64,000 nt of DNA from Ligilactobacillus apodemi DSM 16634 = JCM 16172. Lineage in GTDB: Bacteria; Bacillota; Bacilli; Lactobacillales; Lactobacillaceae. A program made the position numbers and the translations under genes. The stretch spans positions 17,606 through 81,605 of the forward strand of contig NZ_AZFT01000030.1 in assembly GCF_001434405.1 (NCBI RefSeq), written 5' to 3'. This document shows, piece after piece, positions 52,988 through 61,390 of the stretch (position 1 is its first letter; each line of letters begins with the position of its first letter). The notes beneath the pieces were generated by a model. That model was not told the origin of the DNA. It saw nothing but the letters and a program-made list of their open reading frames with translations, and ran no database searches.

Positions 52988-53003
52988 TTGCAATCGGTTG
53001 CAA
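52988..53003. promoter_or_regulatory. LacI/MalR-type operator upstream of GH13 operon
   Basis: TTGCAATCGGTTGCAA is a near-perfect palindrome about CG and lies 57 bp before the alpha-glucosidase start. Its 11-bp part TGCAATCGGTT recurs in the leader of the PTS gene at 63589. Confidence 0.65.
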
Positions 53004-53005
53004 TA

Positions 53006-53878
53006 TTAAATATTTTCAATGATAAAATCACGAAATCTTTGCGCCGAAGTTGCTAACGGAGCATTTTTTTGCCAAATCAAGGCATGCTTGATCGGGCGAG
53101 CGCCTTGGACCGGTAAAAAGACTAATTCTTTGACCGGGCGATTCATATAAGAGCCATAGGTGCAAATGACATAGCCGATCCCATTTTTGACCAATTCTAA
53201 CGAGTTGCTGAGCAAATTTTGTGAGCCAACGATCTGCAAAGAAGTTTCTGGGATATTAAACCAGGAATTTATTTCATCTTTAATGATCTGTCTTCGTGGC
53301 ACGATCAGTGGTAATGAGGCTAATTCTTTTGCAGTGAGCGCATCTTTTTTAGCCAATGGTGATGCTTTTGGCACTAATATCCCCCACGTATCGGTCACGC
53401 CTAACTCGGTGTAGTTATATTTAGCGATCTCCACTGGGGTCAATAAGATCCCTAAGTCCAAAACGTGACGGTCAAGTTTTGCCCGAATATCATCACCGTC
53501 TCCACTGTATATTTCAAATTTTACTTCCGGATATCGGGTGTGAAATTCACTGATCAAGTCAGTCAAAAATTTAGCACCAGTCGACTCAACACAGCCGATA
53601 CTGATCGTGCCATTTAAGGCAATACATTGTTGCATATCACGATTTAACTTATCAATGTCCGCCAAGATCTGTTGGACGCGTTGTTGATATAAAACACCTG
53701 CACTAGTCAAGATCATTTGCCGTTTTTCTCTTTTAAATAACGGTGTGCCTACCGCTTCTTCTAAGTTTTGTAACTGCCGACTTAAAGTAGGTTGCGTAAT
53801 GTGTAATTCTGCAGCCGCCTTAGTAATGTTGCCTAATTCAGCGATCTTCAAAAAATATTGTAAGACCCTTGTTTCCAT
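53006..53878 (-). CDS. LysR-family transcriptional regulator
   Basis: A 290-residue LysR protein with an N-terminal winged HTH (YFLKIAELGNITKAAAELHITQPTLSRQLQNLEE) and a type 2 periplasmic-binding effector domain (ISIGCVESTGAKFL). Its stop lies 3 bp before the LacI-type operator of the GH13 operon and 75 bp before that operon's first start, on the same strand. A role for this regulator in that operon is not implied; its target is unknown. It has no divergent partner gene, unusual for LysR. Confidence 0.9.
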   Translation of the reverse strand: METRVLQYFLKIAELGNITKAAAELHITQPTLSRQLQNLEEAVGTPLFKREKRQMILTSAGVLYQQRVQQILADIDKLNRDMQQCIALNGTISIGCVESTGAKFLTDLISEFHTRYPEVKFEIYSGDGDDIRAKLDRHVLDLGILLTPVEIAKYNYTELGVTDTWGILVPKASPLAKKDALTAKELASLPLIVPRRQIIKDEINSWFNIPETSLQIVGSQNLLSNSLELVKNGIGYVICTYGSYMNRPVKELVFLPVQGARPIKHALIWQKNAPLATSAQRFRDFIIENI

Positions 53879-53970
53879 GTAACATCCCCCTATTTTTAGT
53901 TACTTTTTTATATTTTAATCCATTCATTTCAGGCATGCAAAATTAATTTTAATAGGTATTTTACACCAAA

Positions 53971-54011
53971 AAAATAAGCCCAAGTAGTCGTTTAACTACT
54001 TGAGCTTATTT
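53971..54011 (-). terminator. Terminator of cupin/CMD operon
   Basis: AAATAAGC-CAAGTAGT and ACTACTTG-GCTTATTT form the stem, followed on the minus strand by seven T residues. Confidence 0.9.
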
Positions 54012-54016
54012 ACTTA

Positions 54017-54331
54017 TTACCAAATTTTTTTAGCAATATTAAACGCTGACCAGGCATTTGGCCAACCAACATAAAAGGCCAATTGCGTGATGACTTCAGC
54101 GATCTCTTCTTTGGTGATCCCATTATCTTTAGCCGTTTGTAAATGATATGGCAATTGCTCAAAGGCGCCCTTGGTGATCAAAGCCGTCACAGTCACTAAA
54201 CTGCGCTCACGTAAGCCTAATTCTTTTTGACGCGCCCAAACTTCGCCAAATAATACATCATCGTTTAATTGCGCAAACTTAGGGGCAAATTCTCCCAACT
54301 GGTCACGTCCAGCGGTTTGTTTTTTAGCCAT
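54017..54331 (-). CDS. Carboxymuconolactone decarboxylase family protein
   Basis: This 104-residue helical protein has the CMD-family core (DVLFGEVWARQKELGLRERSLVTVTALI and LPYHLQTAKDNGITKEEIAEVITQLAFYVGWP). The CxxC disulphide of AhpD-type peroxidase adaptors is absent, so it resembles the decarboxylase or uncharacterised YurZ-like branch. It lies 16 bp after a cupin gene; such pairs are common and of unsettled function. Confidence 0.88.
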   Translation of the reverse strand: MAKKQTAGRDQLGEFAPKFAQLNDDVLFGEVWARQKELGLRERSLVTVTALITKGAFEQLPYHLQTAKDNGITKEEIAEVITQLAFYVGWPNAWSAFNIAKKIW

Positions 54332-54346
54332 CGTTATTTTCTCTCC

Positions 54347-54760
54347 TTAGTCTAAATCACTATATTGTTCAGCAGTTACTTTTTCGAGCCATTCACTTGT
54401 TCCCTTAGTGATCGCAAGGTGGGCAAACCAACTGTCTTTAGTTGCACCATGCCAGTGTTTGACACCTTCATGGATCACCACTACATCACCAGGATTTAAC
54501 AATTGAGCTTTTTTTCCTGCTTCTTGATACCAACCTTGGCCTGCAGTTACCACTAAAATTTGGTAGCCATCATGATGGATGTGCCAGTCATTGCGACAGC
54601 CCGGTTCAAAGGAAACATTTGCGACAGCTACATCAATATTTTCATCAGGAGCTACTAAACCATTTAAATAGCTAGTTCCCATAAAATATTTAGCGTAAGC
54701 ATCATTTTCTGCTCCTAAACTAAATAAACCATTTTTTACTTCATTTTCATTGTTAGACAT
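54347..54760 (-). CDS. Cupin domain protein
   Basis: A 137-residue single cupin barrel with metal-binding motif 1 (HIHHDGYQILVVTAGQG: His-x-His...) and motif 2 (VVIHEGVKHWHGA). It is likely an isomerase-like or sensing cupin; the ligand is unknown. ATG 54760 is chosen over GTG 54769 because the ribosome binding site GGAGTG overlaps the GTG. Co-transcribed with the CMD protein. Confidence 0.88.
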   Translation of the reverse strand: MSNNENEVKNGLFSLGAENDAYAKYFMGTSYLNGLVAPDENIDVAVANVSFEPGCRNDWHIHHDGYQILVVTAGQGWYQEAGKKAQLLNPGDVVVIHEGVKHWHGATKDSWFAHLAITKGTSEWLEKVTAEQYSDLD

Positions 54761-54886
54761 GTTATTCACTCCATCTCAATTGTTGATTTCTTCTTCAACT
54801 TTATTGTACTGACTATGTTTTCAAATGTTAAATACCTATCGTAAGTTGATAACTATGCCTAAAACGAATATTTTAATATATGTAAA

Positions 54887-54918
54887 CAAAAAGACACCCG
54901 CTTTCGAGTGTCTTAGTT
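54887..54918 (-). terminator. Terminator of DUF975 gene
   Basis: AAGACAC-CG/CG-GTGTCTT stem with T run on the minus strand. Confidence 0.85.
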
Positions 54919-54925
54919 TTTGCGC

Positions 54926-55654
54926 TTAAGCTGCTTGATAATTTAAGAATTTGTCGCCTGCCAAGCTCTTGTAGTAGGCTGCGATCGTTGTTTGGTAGTA
55001 TGGAATGATCCAAATAAAGGCGACCCCAAAAGTACATACGCCTAAGATCCACCAGCCAATAAAGCTCAACTGAAGTACGAAAAATTCAAATTTATGCCCC
55101 TTCATCAATTCACGACTAAGGGTAATGTAGTCGAGATAGTTCAAATGATTTTCATTGCCACTCGCATTGATATCCTTGTAGATAAAATATGTTTGGGAGT
55201 AAGCATATGATTTAATGATCCCTGGAATGACAAAGAGCAAAGTCCACAAGAACGTGAAGATCGTTTGTAAGATATAAAGTACCAAAACTGGGACAAAATA
55301 TTCTTTAGAAAAAATCGAAAACATCCCTCTAACTGGGCTAAAGTCATTGTTCTTTGTCCGTAACCAGTCGAGTAAGGTATACAAGATACCAGTACCGATA
55401 AACGTACTGATCAAGCCCCCAACAAAGCCACCACCTCGGCTACCGCCACCAGAAGTGTAATTATCAATAACGCTACTATCGCCAGTTTCAGCGGCATGCT
55501 TAGCCATAACAGCTATTAGAGTAATTACTCCTAAAGCAAATACCCCAACGAGCAACACACCAACAATCGAAATAATATTGAGTAAAATAGCCTTGCCCCA
55601 GTTACCTGCAAGTAACTTACGAGCTTCGGCCTTTAGTTCGCTTCTTGTTTTCAT
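54926..55654 (-). CDS. DUF975 family membrane protein
   Basis: This 242-residue protein begins with the family hallmark RSELKAEARKLLAGNWGKAIL and has five to six membrane helices, a Gly/Ser-rich loop (GGGSRGGGF) and the FSKEYFVPVLVLYILQTIFTFLWTLLFVIPGI region typical of DUF975. Function unknown. Monocistronic. Confidence 0.88.
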   Translation of the reverse strand: MKTRSELKAEARKLLAGNWGKAILLNIISIVGVLLVGVFALGVITLIAVMAKHAAETGDSSVIDNYTSGGGSRGGGFVGGLISTFIGTGILYTLLDWLRTKNNDFSPVRGMFSIFSKEYFVPVLVLYILQTIFTFLWTLLFVIPGIIKSYAYSQTYFIYKDINASGNENHLNYLDYITLSRELMKGHKFEFFVLQLSFIGWWILGVCTFGVAFIWIIPYYQTTIAAYYKSLAGDKFLNYQAA

Positions 55655-55760
55655 AAAGCTTCCCCTTTCCTAATAATTGCTAAATAATATCAACATTAAA
55701 TAACATTATAATACATTTCTCAGCTAAACTATAGTAATTCATTTTAGGTACATCCACACA

Positions 55761-55794
55761 AAAAAACAGATGCGAATACTCACATCTGTTTTTC
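55761..55794 (-). terminator. scrA terminator
   Basis: AAAACAGATG and CATCTGTTTT with T run on the minus strand, just after the scrA stop. Confidence 0.9.
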
Positions 55795-55798
55795 ATGC

Positions 55799-57727
55799 TT
55801 ACACTGCTGTGATCGCAACTAAATCATCACCGTGTACTACTTTATTAGCGTCGATTCGTTCAACACTTGCGTAATCCATTGTGTTTGTGATGATGACCAT
55901 TACCGTTGTGTCATAGCCGGCTTGTTTGATGGCATCAAGGTCAGCCGTTCCTAACACATCACCTTTTTTGATTTTTTGGCCTTGGGTTACGTTTGATGTG
56001 AAATGTTGGCCCTTTAAGTTGACCGTATCGATCCCCACGTGGATCAACACTTCTGCACCGTCATTAGTCTTGATACCGTAAGCGTGTTTTGTTTCATAAG
56101 CTACCGTGATCTCACCATCAGCTGGCGCATAGATCGTGCCATTACTTGGGATCACTGCAGCACCATCACCCATCATTTTAGTTGAGAAAACTTGATCATC
56201 AACTTGACTTAAGTCGATCGATTCACCATCAACTGGAGCTGCAATAACTTGATTTTTCACCCCAGAAACTTGCTTAGCTTCTTTTTTTGCTTCTTTAACA
56301 GCTTTTGGTTCATCTGGAGCTGCCACTGGAGCTGGATCTAATAATTGACGATGGCTCTTGCCGTAAACATAAGTCAAGGCAAAGGCAAGCGCAAATGAGA
56401 TCAATTCAGCAACAACATACATTGGAATTGAGGTTGCATTAATCGATAAGAAACCAAGGAAACCTGCAGAACCTAAAGATACCGCAATTACGTGCATCAA
56501 ACCTGCAAACATCGCTGCGATCCCTGAACCGATCAAGGCACAGAAGAATGGGAATTTATACTTCAAGTTGACCCCAAAGAGTGCTGGTTCAGTGATCCCA
56601 AGTAAAGCTGAGACCCCAGCAGAAGATGCTAAACCTTTCATCTTCTTATCTTTTGTTAAAGTCCAGATCGCAAATGTCGCTGCCCCTTGAGCAACGTTAG
56701 CCATTGAAGCGACAACAAAGATAAAGTCACCCGCGCCCTTACCATTACTAAAGGCGGTAATAAGTTGAGTTTCGATCGCTGGGAAACTTTGGTGTAACCC
56801 AGTCAACACGATCGCTGAGTAAGTTAACCCAAAGATCCCCATCCCAATGAAGCTTGTCGTGTCATATAACCAAACGATCCCATTTGTGATCCAATCAGAA
56901 AGTGTCTTCATCACTGGACCAACAACTGTAAATGTCAAAAATCCTGTCAACATAACAGCGATCAACGGTGTAAACGTAAAGTCAACTGCCGATGGAAGCC
57001 GTTTGTGGAGCCATTTTTCTAAAACAGATAAGATCCAAACAGCTGCTAAAACAGGAATAACTTGGTAGTAGTAGTTACTTTGCATAACTTGCATGCCAAA
57101 GATATCCCATGCTTTACCCGAGATCAAATCAGGACTTGTCATGATCATCCCGATTGCAGCCCCTAAGAATTGGTTAGCGCCAAAGCGTTTAGCTGCTGAG
57201 ATCGCAACTAAGATCGGCATAAAGATAAATGGTGCTGCCGACATGACTTGAATCATGCTGGATAAGCCTTTGATTGCTGGATACATTTCTACGAGTGCTT
57301 GTGAACCAAATAACCCTTTAGAAGTTAAGAAGTTATTTAAAGCCATCAACAAACCACCGGCAACTAAGGCTGGGATGATCGGTACGAAAATATCAGATAA
57401 GAGCTTGATAAATGCCATGATCGGATTGAATTTTTTGCCTTGCTCAGCAATCTTCTTTAGATCTTCGGTTGAGGCTTCTTTCAATCCAGTTTCTTTAATA
57501 AGTTCATCATATACAAAATTTACATCCCCTGGGCCGATAATGATTTGATATTGCCCATTTGTCTTGAATGTACCCTTAACGTCTGCATTACTGTCTAACG
57601 CTGCTTGATCAATGTTATTGTCATCTTTTAGCACTAAGCGTAAACGCGTCGCACAGTGGGCTGCACCCACCATGTTGTCTTTTCCGACCGCTTCGATGAC
57701 TTCTTTTGCCACTTTTTTGTGATCCAT
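55799..57727 (-). CDS. scrA: PTS sucrose transporter subunit IIBCA
   Basis: A 642-residue sucrose-type EII with domain order B-C-A: IIB phospho-Cys in [10 protein letters not shown] (about residue 26), membrane IIC (about 105-465) and a C-terminal glucose-type IIA with His in [11 protein letters not shown] (about 563). It imports sucrose as sucrose 6-phosphate. It is divergent from scrB across a 220-bp operator region, so one regulator can serve both. The fused IIA makes the transporter independent of other IIA proteins. Confidence 0.9.
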   Translation of the reverse strand: MDHKKVAKEVIEAVGKDNMVGAAHCATRLRLVLKDDNNIDQAALDSNADVKGTFKTNGQYQIIIGPGDVNFVYDELIKETGLKEASTEDLKKIAEQGKKFNPIMAFIKLLSDIFVPIIPALVAGGLLMALNNFLTSKGLFGSQALVEMYPAIKGLSSMIQVMSAAPFIFMPILVAISAAKRFGANQFLGAAIGMIMTSPDLISGKAWDIFGMQVMQSNYYYQVIPVLAAVWILSVLEKWLHKRLPSAVDFTFTPLIAVMLTGFLTFTVVGPVMKTLSDWITNGIVWLYDTTSFIGMGIFGLTYSAIVLTGLHQSFPAIETQLITAFSNGKGAGDFIFVVASMANVAQGAATFAIWTLTKDKKMKGLASSAGVSALLGITEPALFGVNLKYKFPFFCALIGSGIAAMFAGLMHVIAVSLGSAGFLGFLSINATSIPMYVVAELISFALAFALTYVYGKSHRQLLDPAPVAAPDEPKAVKEAKKEAKQVSGVKNQVIAAPVDGESIDLSQVDDQVFSTKMMGDGAAVIPSNGTIYAPADGEITVAYETKHAYGIKTNDGAEVLIHVGIDTVNLKGQHFTSNVTQGQKIKKGDVLGTADLDAIKQAGYDTTVMVIITNTMDYASVERIDANKVVHGDDLVAITAV

Positions 57728-57749
57728 TCTAAGCTCGCCTCCTATTTTT

Positions 57750-57763
57750 TGTAAACGTTTTAT
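57750..57763. promoter_or_regulatory. ScrR/CcpA-type operator near scrA
   Basis: TGTAAACGTTTTAT contains the LacI-family core AAACGTTT and lies 22 bp before the scrA start. Confidence 0.5.
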
Positions 57764-57906
57764 ATTTATTATGATAGCGTATTTTTTCTATATGTCAATC
57801 GTTTATCACAAAATATTCCAAAAAATTCTTAGACTATTAAATTAAACAAATATTATCTGTTATACGTTTGACACACAATGCACTAAAAGTTACAATTCAA
57901 TATATA

Positions 57907-57920
57907 GACAACGTTTTCAA
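57907..57920. promoter_or_regulatory. ScrR/CcpA-type operator near scrB
   Basis: GACAACGTTTTCAA has the AACGTTTTCA half of the same motif and lies 27 bp before the scrB start. Confidence 0.5.
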
Positions 57921-57947
57921 AACAGTAAACAGAAAGGATACATTACT

Positions 57948-59441
57948 ATGGAATGGACTCGTGAAATGCGCTACCGTCCTTATGCCGATTGGAGCGCAGA
58001 AACTCTACTTAAATTACAAGCACAAGCTAGCAATTCCCCTTATCAAATGGGTTACCATATTCGCCCTACTTCTGGCCTATTAAATGACCCCAACGGTTTT
58101 TCTTACTTTAATGGTCAGTGGCACGTCTTTTATCAATCTTTCCCATTTGGGGCTGCTCATGGGCTCAAATCATGGATGCATCTAGTTTCCGATGATCTTG
58201 TTCATTGGAAAGAACTTGGCCTTGCCGTCGCACCAGACACCAAATATGACAGTCATGGAGCCTATTCAGGTTCAGCGATCGCACTTGATGAGCAACTCTT
58301 TTTAATGTACACGGGAAATCACCGCGATCAAAACTGGATCCGCCACCCCTTCCAATTGGGCGCTTATATGGACCAAAATGGTGAAGTTACTAAACTAGCA
58401 GAACCTTTGATCACTCAACCAGAATATGCAACTGATCATTTTCGTGATCCACAGATCTTCAAACATGGTGAATACTACTATATCATCATCGGTGCCCAAG
58501 ATAAGGCCACTAAATCTGGCAAGATCGCACTCTTTCGTTCTAAAGGCTTAAAAGAGTTCACCGATCTAGGCTACCTTGATTTTACGGCGGACACAATGGG
58601 CTATATGATCGAATGCCCTAACTTAGTCTTTGTTGACGAACAACCGTTATTGATCTTTTGTCCACAAGGTTTAGATAAGGATATCGTCGCTTACGAAAAT
58701 ATTTATCCTAACATGTATCTTTTGGGTGATAAAGTGCGCCTTGATCAAGCTAAATTTGAAACAAGCACTCAGCAGATCAAAAACTTAGATGACGGCTTTG
58801 ACGTTTATGCGACCCAAGCATTCAATGCTCCCGACGGTAAAGCTTATGCGATCAGTTGGGTCGGCTTGCCCGATGTTTCTTATCCAACTGACCAAGAAAA
58901 TTGGGCAAACTGTCTAAGCCAAGTCAAAGAGCTTTCCTTAAAGGATGGCAAACTCTTACAACGCCCCGTTAACAGCATGGCTGAGCTACGTAAAAAAGGA
59001 ACGATCCTCATTCCAAGTGAAATTGTTTCCGGTTCACAACAATTAATTGCTGAAAGTGGAGAGCAATATGAGTTAAAATTAACTTTAGATACTGACCAGA
59101 ATGGTACCCTTCATTTGGCAGGAAATGATGACCTTTCACAAAGTCTGACACTTGATTTTTCAACCGGACAAGATGCTCAGCTCACCGTTTCACGCGCACA
59201 TGCGGGACAACAGTTCGCTACTAAATTTGGTACGACAAGAAAAATTGACCTTCCTGCACACCAAACGCTTGAACTTGAGATCTTCATTGATCATTCGCTC
59301 TGTGAGATCTTTATCAATGGGGGCGAACACGTGATGACTTTACGCTTCTTTGCTGATCAAGGTCCAAAGCAGATCGCTTTGACTTCTGAGAACGGACCAG
59401 TGAATTATCGGGGTACTTTCTGGAAGCTTAAAAGCATCTAG
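57948..59441 (+). CDS. scrB: Sucrose-6-phosphate hydrolase
   Basis: A 497-residue GH32 invertase that cleaves sucrose 6-phosphate to glucose 6-phosphate and fructose. The nucleophile Asp is in GLLNDPNGFSYF, the stabiliser in HFRDPQIF, and the acid/base Glu in MIECPNLV, all in the expected order, followed by the GH32 C-terminal beta-sandwich. AAAGGATA precedes the ATG. It is followed after 14 bp by scrR. Confidence 0.95.
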   Translation: MEWTREMRYRPYADWSAETLLKLQAQASNSPYQMGYHIRPTSGLLNDPNGFSYFNGQWHVFYQSFPFGAAHGLKSWMHLVSDDLVHWKELGLAVAPDTKYDSHGAYSGSAIALDEQLFLMYTGNHRDQNWIRHPFQLGAYMDQNGEVTKLAEPLITQPEYATDHFRDPQIFKHGEYYYIIIGAQDKATKSGKIALFRSKGLKEFTDLGYLDFTADTMGYMIECPNLVFVDEQPLLIFCPQGLDKDIVAYENIYPNMYLLGDKVRLDQAKFETSTQQIKNLDDGFDVYATQAFNAPDGKAYAISWVGLPDVSYPTDQENWANCLSQVKELSLKDGKLLQRPVNSMAELRKKGTILIPSEIVSGSQQLIAESGEQYELKLTLDTDQNGTLHLAGNDDLSQSLTLDFSTGQDAQLTVSRAHAGQQFATKFGTTRKIDLPAHQTLELEIFIDHSLCEIFINGGEHVMTLRFFADQGPKQIALTSENGPVNYRGTFWKLKSI

Positions 59442-59455
59442 AAAGGTGGAACTCT

Positions 59456-60448
59456 ATGCGTCCAAAATTAACTGACGTAGCCAAAAAAGCTGGCGTCTCA
59501 GTTACAACTGCTTCACGTGTGATCAATAATTACGGCTATATCAGTCAAAAAACACGCGAGAAAGTTTTCAGTGCGATGGAGGAATTAAATTACCAGCCTA
59601 ACTCCTTAGCACGTTCTTTACACGGAAAAAGCACCCATTTGATCGGGGTGATCTTTCCAGCGATCACTAATCCTTTTTTTGCTGAATTAGTCGAACAGAT
59701 CGAACAAAAGCTCTTTTCTGCTGATTACAAAGTTATCTTGTGTAACGCCGGCTCAGATAAAGAAAAAGAGCGTGAATATTTAAAAATGTTACTCGCTAAC
59801 CAAGTTGATGGCATCATCGCGGGAGCGCACAATTTAGGGATCGATGAATACAATCGAGTGGGGTTACCGATCGTCTCCTTTGACCGAAGCCTCTCAGAAC
59901 AGATCCCGATCGTCTCGTGTGATAACTATGCTGGGGGTAAAATGGCAGTCGAAGAATTATACGCAGCTGGGGCACGTCATATTTATTTCCTAGGAAATCC
60001 CCATCAAAGTGGCAATCCGACCGATCAACGACTCAAGGGATATTGTGACATGATCGATCAACTAAAACTCAGTCGCCACATCCATACTGTCAGTTTTTCG
60101 GAATCACCTTCGCTCAAGTTATTTTCAATCAAAAAATTGCTGACCGAAAGTGTGGCGGATGGCATTGTTTGTACCGATGATCTAACCGCGATCTTAGTTT
60201 TACAAGCAGCTAGAGAACTTGGAATCAAGGTCCCTGAGCAATTGAAAGTCACTGGTTTTGACGGAACTACACAGATCCAACTTTACCATCCAGAGCTTTC
60301 CACGATCGTTCAACCGATCGCTGATATTGCCGAGGTACTCGTCCAAGTCTTGTTGGAACGGATCAAGCAACCAAATGAGCCTTTAAAACAGATGCAATAC
60401 GTCTTACCCGTCGAATTTTTACGGCGAGAATCAACGTTTAAAATCTAA
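59456..60448 (+). CDS. scrR: LacI-family sucrose operon repressor
   Basis: A 330-residue LacI-family regulator: HTH LTDVAKKAGVSVTTASRVIN, the hinge SLARSLHGKSTHLIGVIFP and a periplasmic-binding-like effector domain (VDGIIAGAHN, GADGTTQIQLYHPELSTI-type end). Co-transcribed with scrB; it should bind the AAACGTTT operators in the scrA-scrB gap and respond to fructose or sucrose phosphate. Its own gene is thereby autoregulated. Confidence 0.92.
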   Translation: MRPKLTDVAKKAGVSVTTASRVINNYGYISQKTREKVFSAMEELNYQPNSLARSLHGKSTHLIGVIFPAITNPFFAELVEQIEQKLFSADYKVILCNAGSDKEKEREYLKMLLANQVDGIIAGAHNLGIDEYNRVGLPIVSFDRSLSEQIPIVSCDNYAGGKMAVEELYAAGARHIYFLGNPHQSGNPTDQRLKGYCDMIDQLKLSRHIHTVSFSESPSLKLFSIKKLLTESVADGIVCTDDLTAILVLQAARELGIKVPEQLKVTGFDGTTQIQLYHPELSTIVQPIADIAEVLVQVLLERIKQPNEPLKQMQYVLPVEFLRRESTFKI

Positions 60449-60458
60449 CTAGATAATA

Positions 60459-60511
60459 AATAACCCGCGCTAAGTTGGCATAAACACCAATTTAGCGCGG
60501 GTTACTTTTTA
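60459..60511. terminator. Bidirectional terminator scrR / endonuclease-phosphatase gene
   Basis: AACCCGCGCTAA and TTAGCGCGGGTT with inner TTGG/CCAA form a very strong stem, T-rich on the plus strand and preceded by A-rich sequence. Confidence 0.9.
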
Positions 60512-61318
60512 TTTAACGAGACATTCAACTCCAAAGTGATCACTGATCAAGGCTTCATTTTTACCGTCAAAGACCACTTGATTTTTGCTGACTTCAAATT
60601 GTTCACTGACAAAAATAAAATCAATGCGTAAAGCTTGTTCATTGCCTTCCCAACCATCAATATCTTTTTGGATCGTTGGTCCACCAATGACTTCTTTAGC
60701 AGCTAAATAGCTATCTTTTAAACCTAAGGGGCTATTTATGATCAAATCATGTCCTGGAGTATTTTCCGGGTTATTAAAATCCCCCATGATAACTAACGGA
60801 AGCGTTTCGCCCTGTAAGCTATTTTCGAGGCGTGCCCATTCGTCTTTAAAGCCATCTTTCCACCATGAGAAGTGGCTGCTGATCGTCCAGATCTCCTGCC
60901 CAGAAACGGTCGTCTTACCCAATAACGCTCGTCTAGTGTGATAATCAAATTCATCATCCATACTTGAAGTTAACACACTCTTAGTCGCAGTAAATGGCTG
61001 TTTGGATAACAAGGCGACCCCTTCATGATACTTATCATAACCAATATGATTATAGGTCCAAACAAAGTAATAATTTACCCCTTGTTGTTGTAAATACTCA
61101 ACTAATTTCAAACCATAGTTATCTTCATGTAGTTGATGTTGATTTTTTAAATCATAATAGTTATTGGTCGTCGCTGGTGAATCTTTTAACTGATTGATCT
61201 CTTGTAAGGCGATCACATCATAATCTTCTTTTATGATCTTTTGTCCTAAAATTTTTAAGTTTTTTTGTGGGTCTTCACCTAACCAACTATGTGTATTTAA
61301 TGTTAAAAATTTTGCCAT
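60509..61318 (-). CDS. Endonuclease/exonuclease/phosphatase family protein
   Basis: A 269-residue DNase I-like hydrolase with LTLNTHSW, ALQEINQL (metal Glu), SHFSWW and GDFNNPEN (Asp/Asn) and a C-terminal SDHFGVE (catalytic His). No signal peptide, so it is cytoplasmic. Relatives are sphingomyelinase-, inositol phosphatase- or nuclease-like; the substrate is unknown. ATG 61318 is chosen: GGAGGAA precedes it. It lies just after the large PTS gene and could be co-transcribed but for the terminator between. Confidence 0.85.
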   Translation of the reverse strand: MAKFLTLNTHSWLGEDPQKNLKILGQKIIKEDYDVIALQEINQLKDSPATTNNYYDLKNQHQLHEDNYGLKLVEYLQQQGVNYYFVWTYNHIGYDKYHEGVALLSKQPFTATKSVLTSSMDDEFDYHTRRALLGKTTVSGQEIWTISSHFSWWKDGFKDEWARLENSLQGETLPLVIMGDFNNPENTPGHDLIINSPLGLKDSYLAAKEVIGGPTIQKDIDGWEGNEQALRIDFIFVSEQFEVSKNQVVFDGKNEALISDHFGVECLVK

Positions 61319-61336
61319 CAAAATTCCTCCAAAAAC

Positions 61337-61376
61337 ACCACTAAGCGGCGTTATGTTACCACACGCCGCTTAGTGA
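61337..61376 (-). terminator. Terminator after PTS gene
   Basis: CACTAAGCGGCGT and ACGCCGCTTAGTG form a 13-bp perfect stem, followed by GTGTTTTTGG on the minus strand. Confidence 0.85.
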
Positions 61377-61390
61377 ATAATGATTATTTG

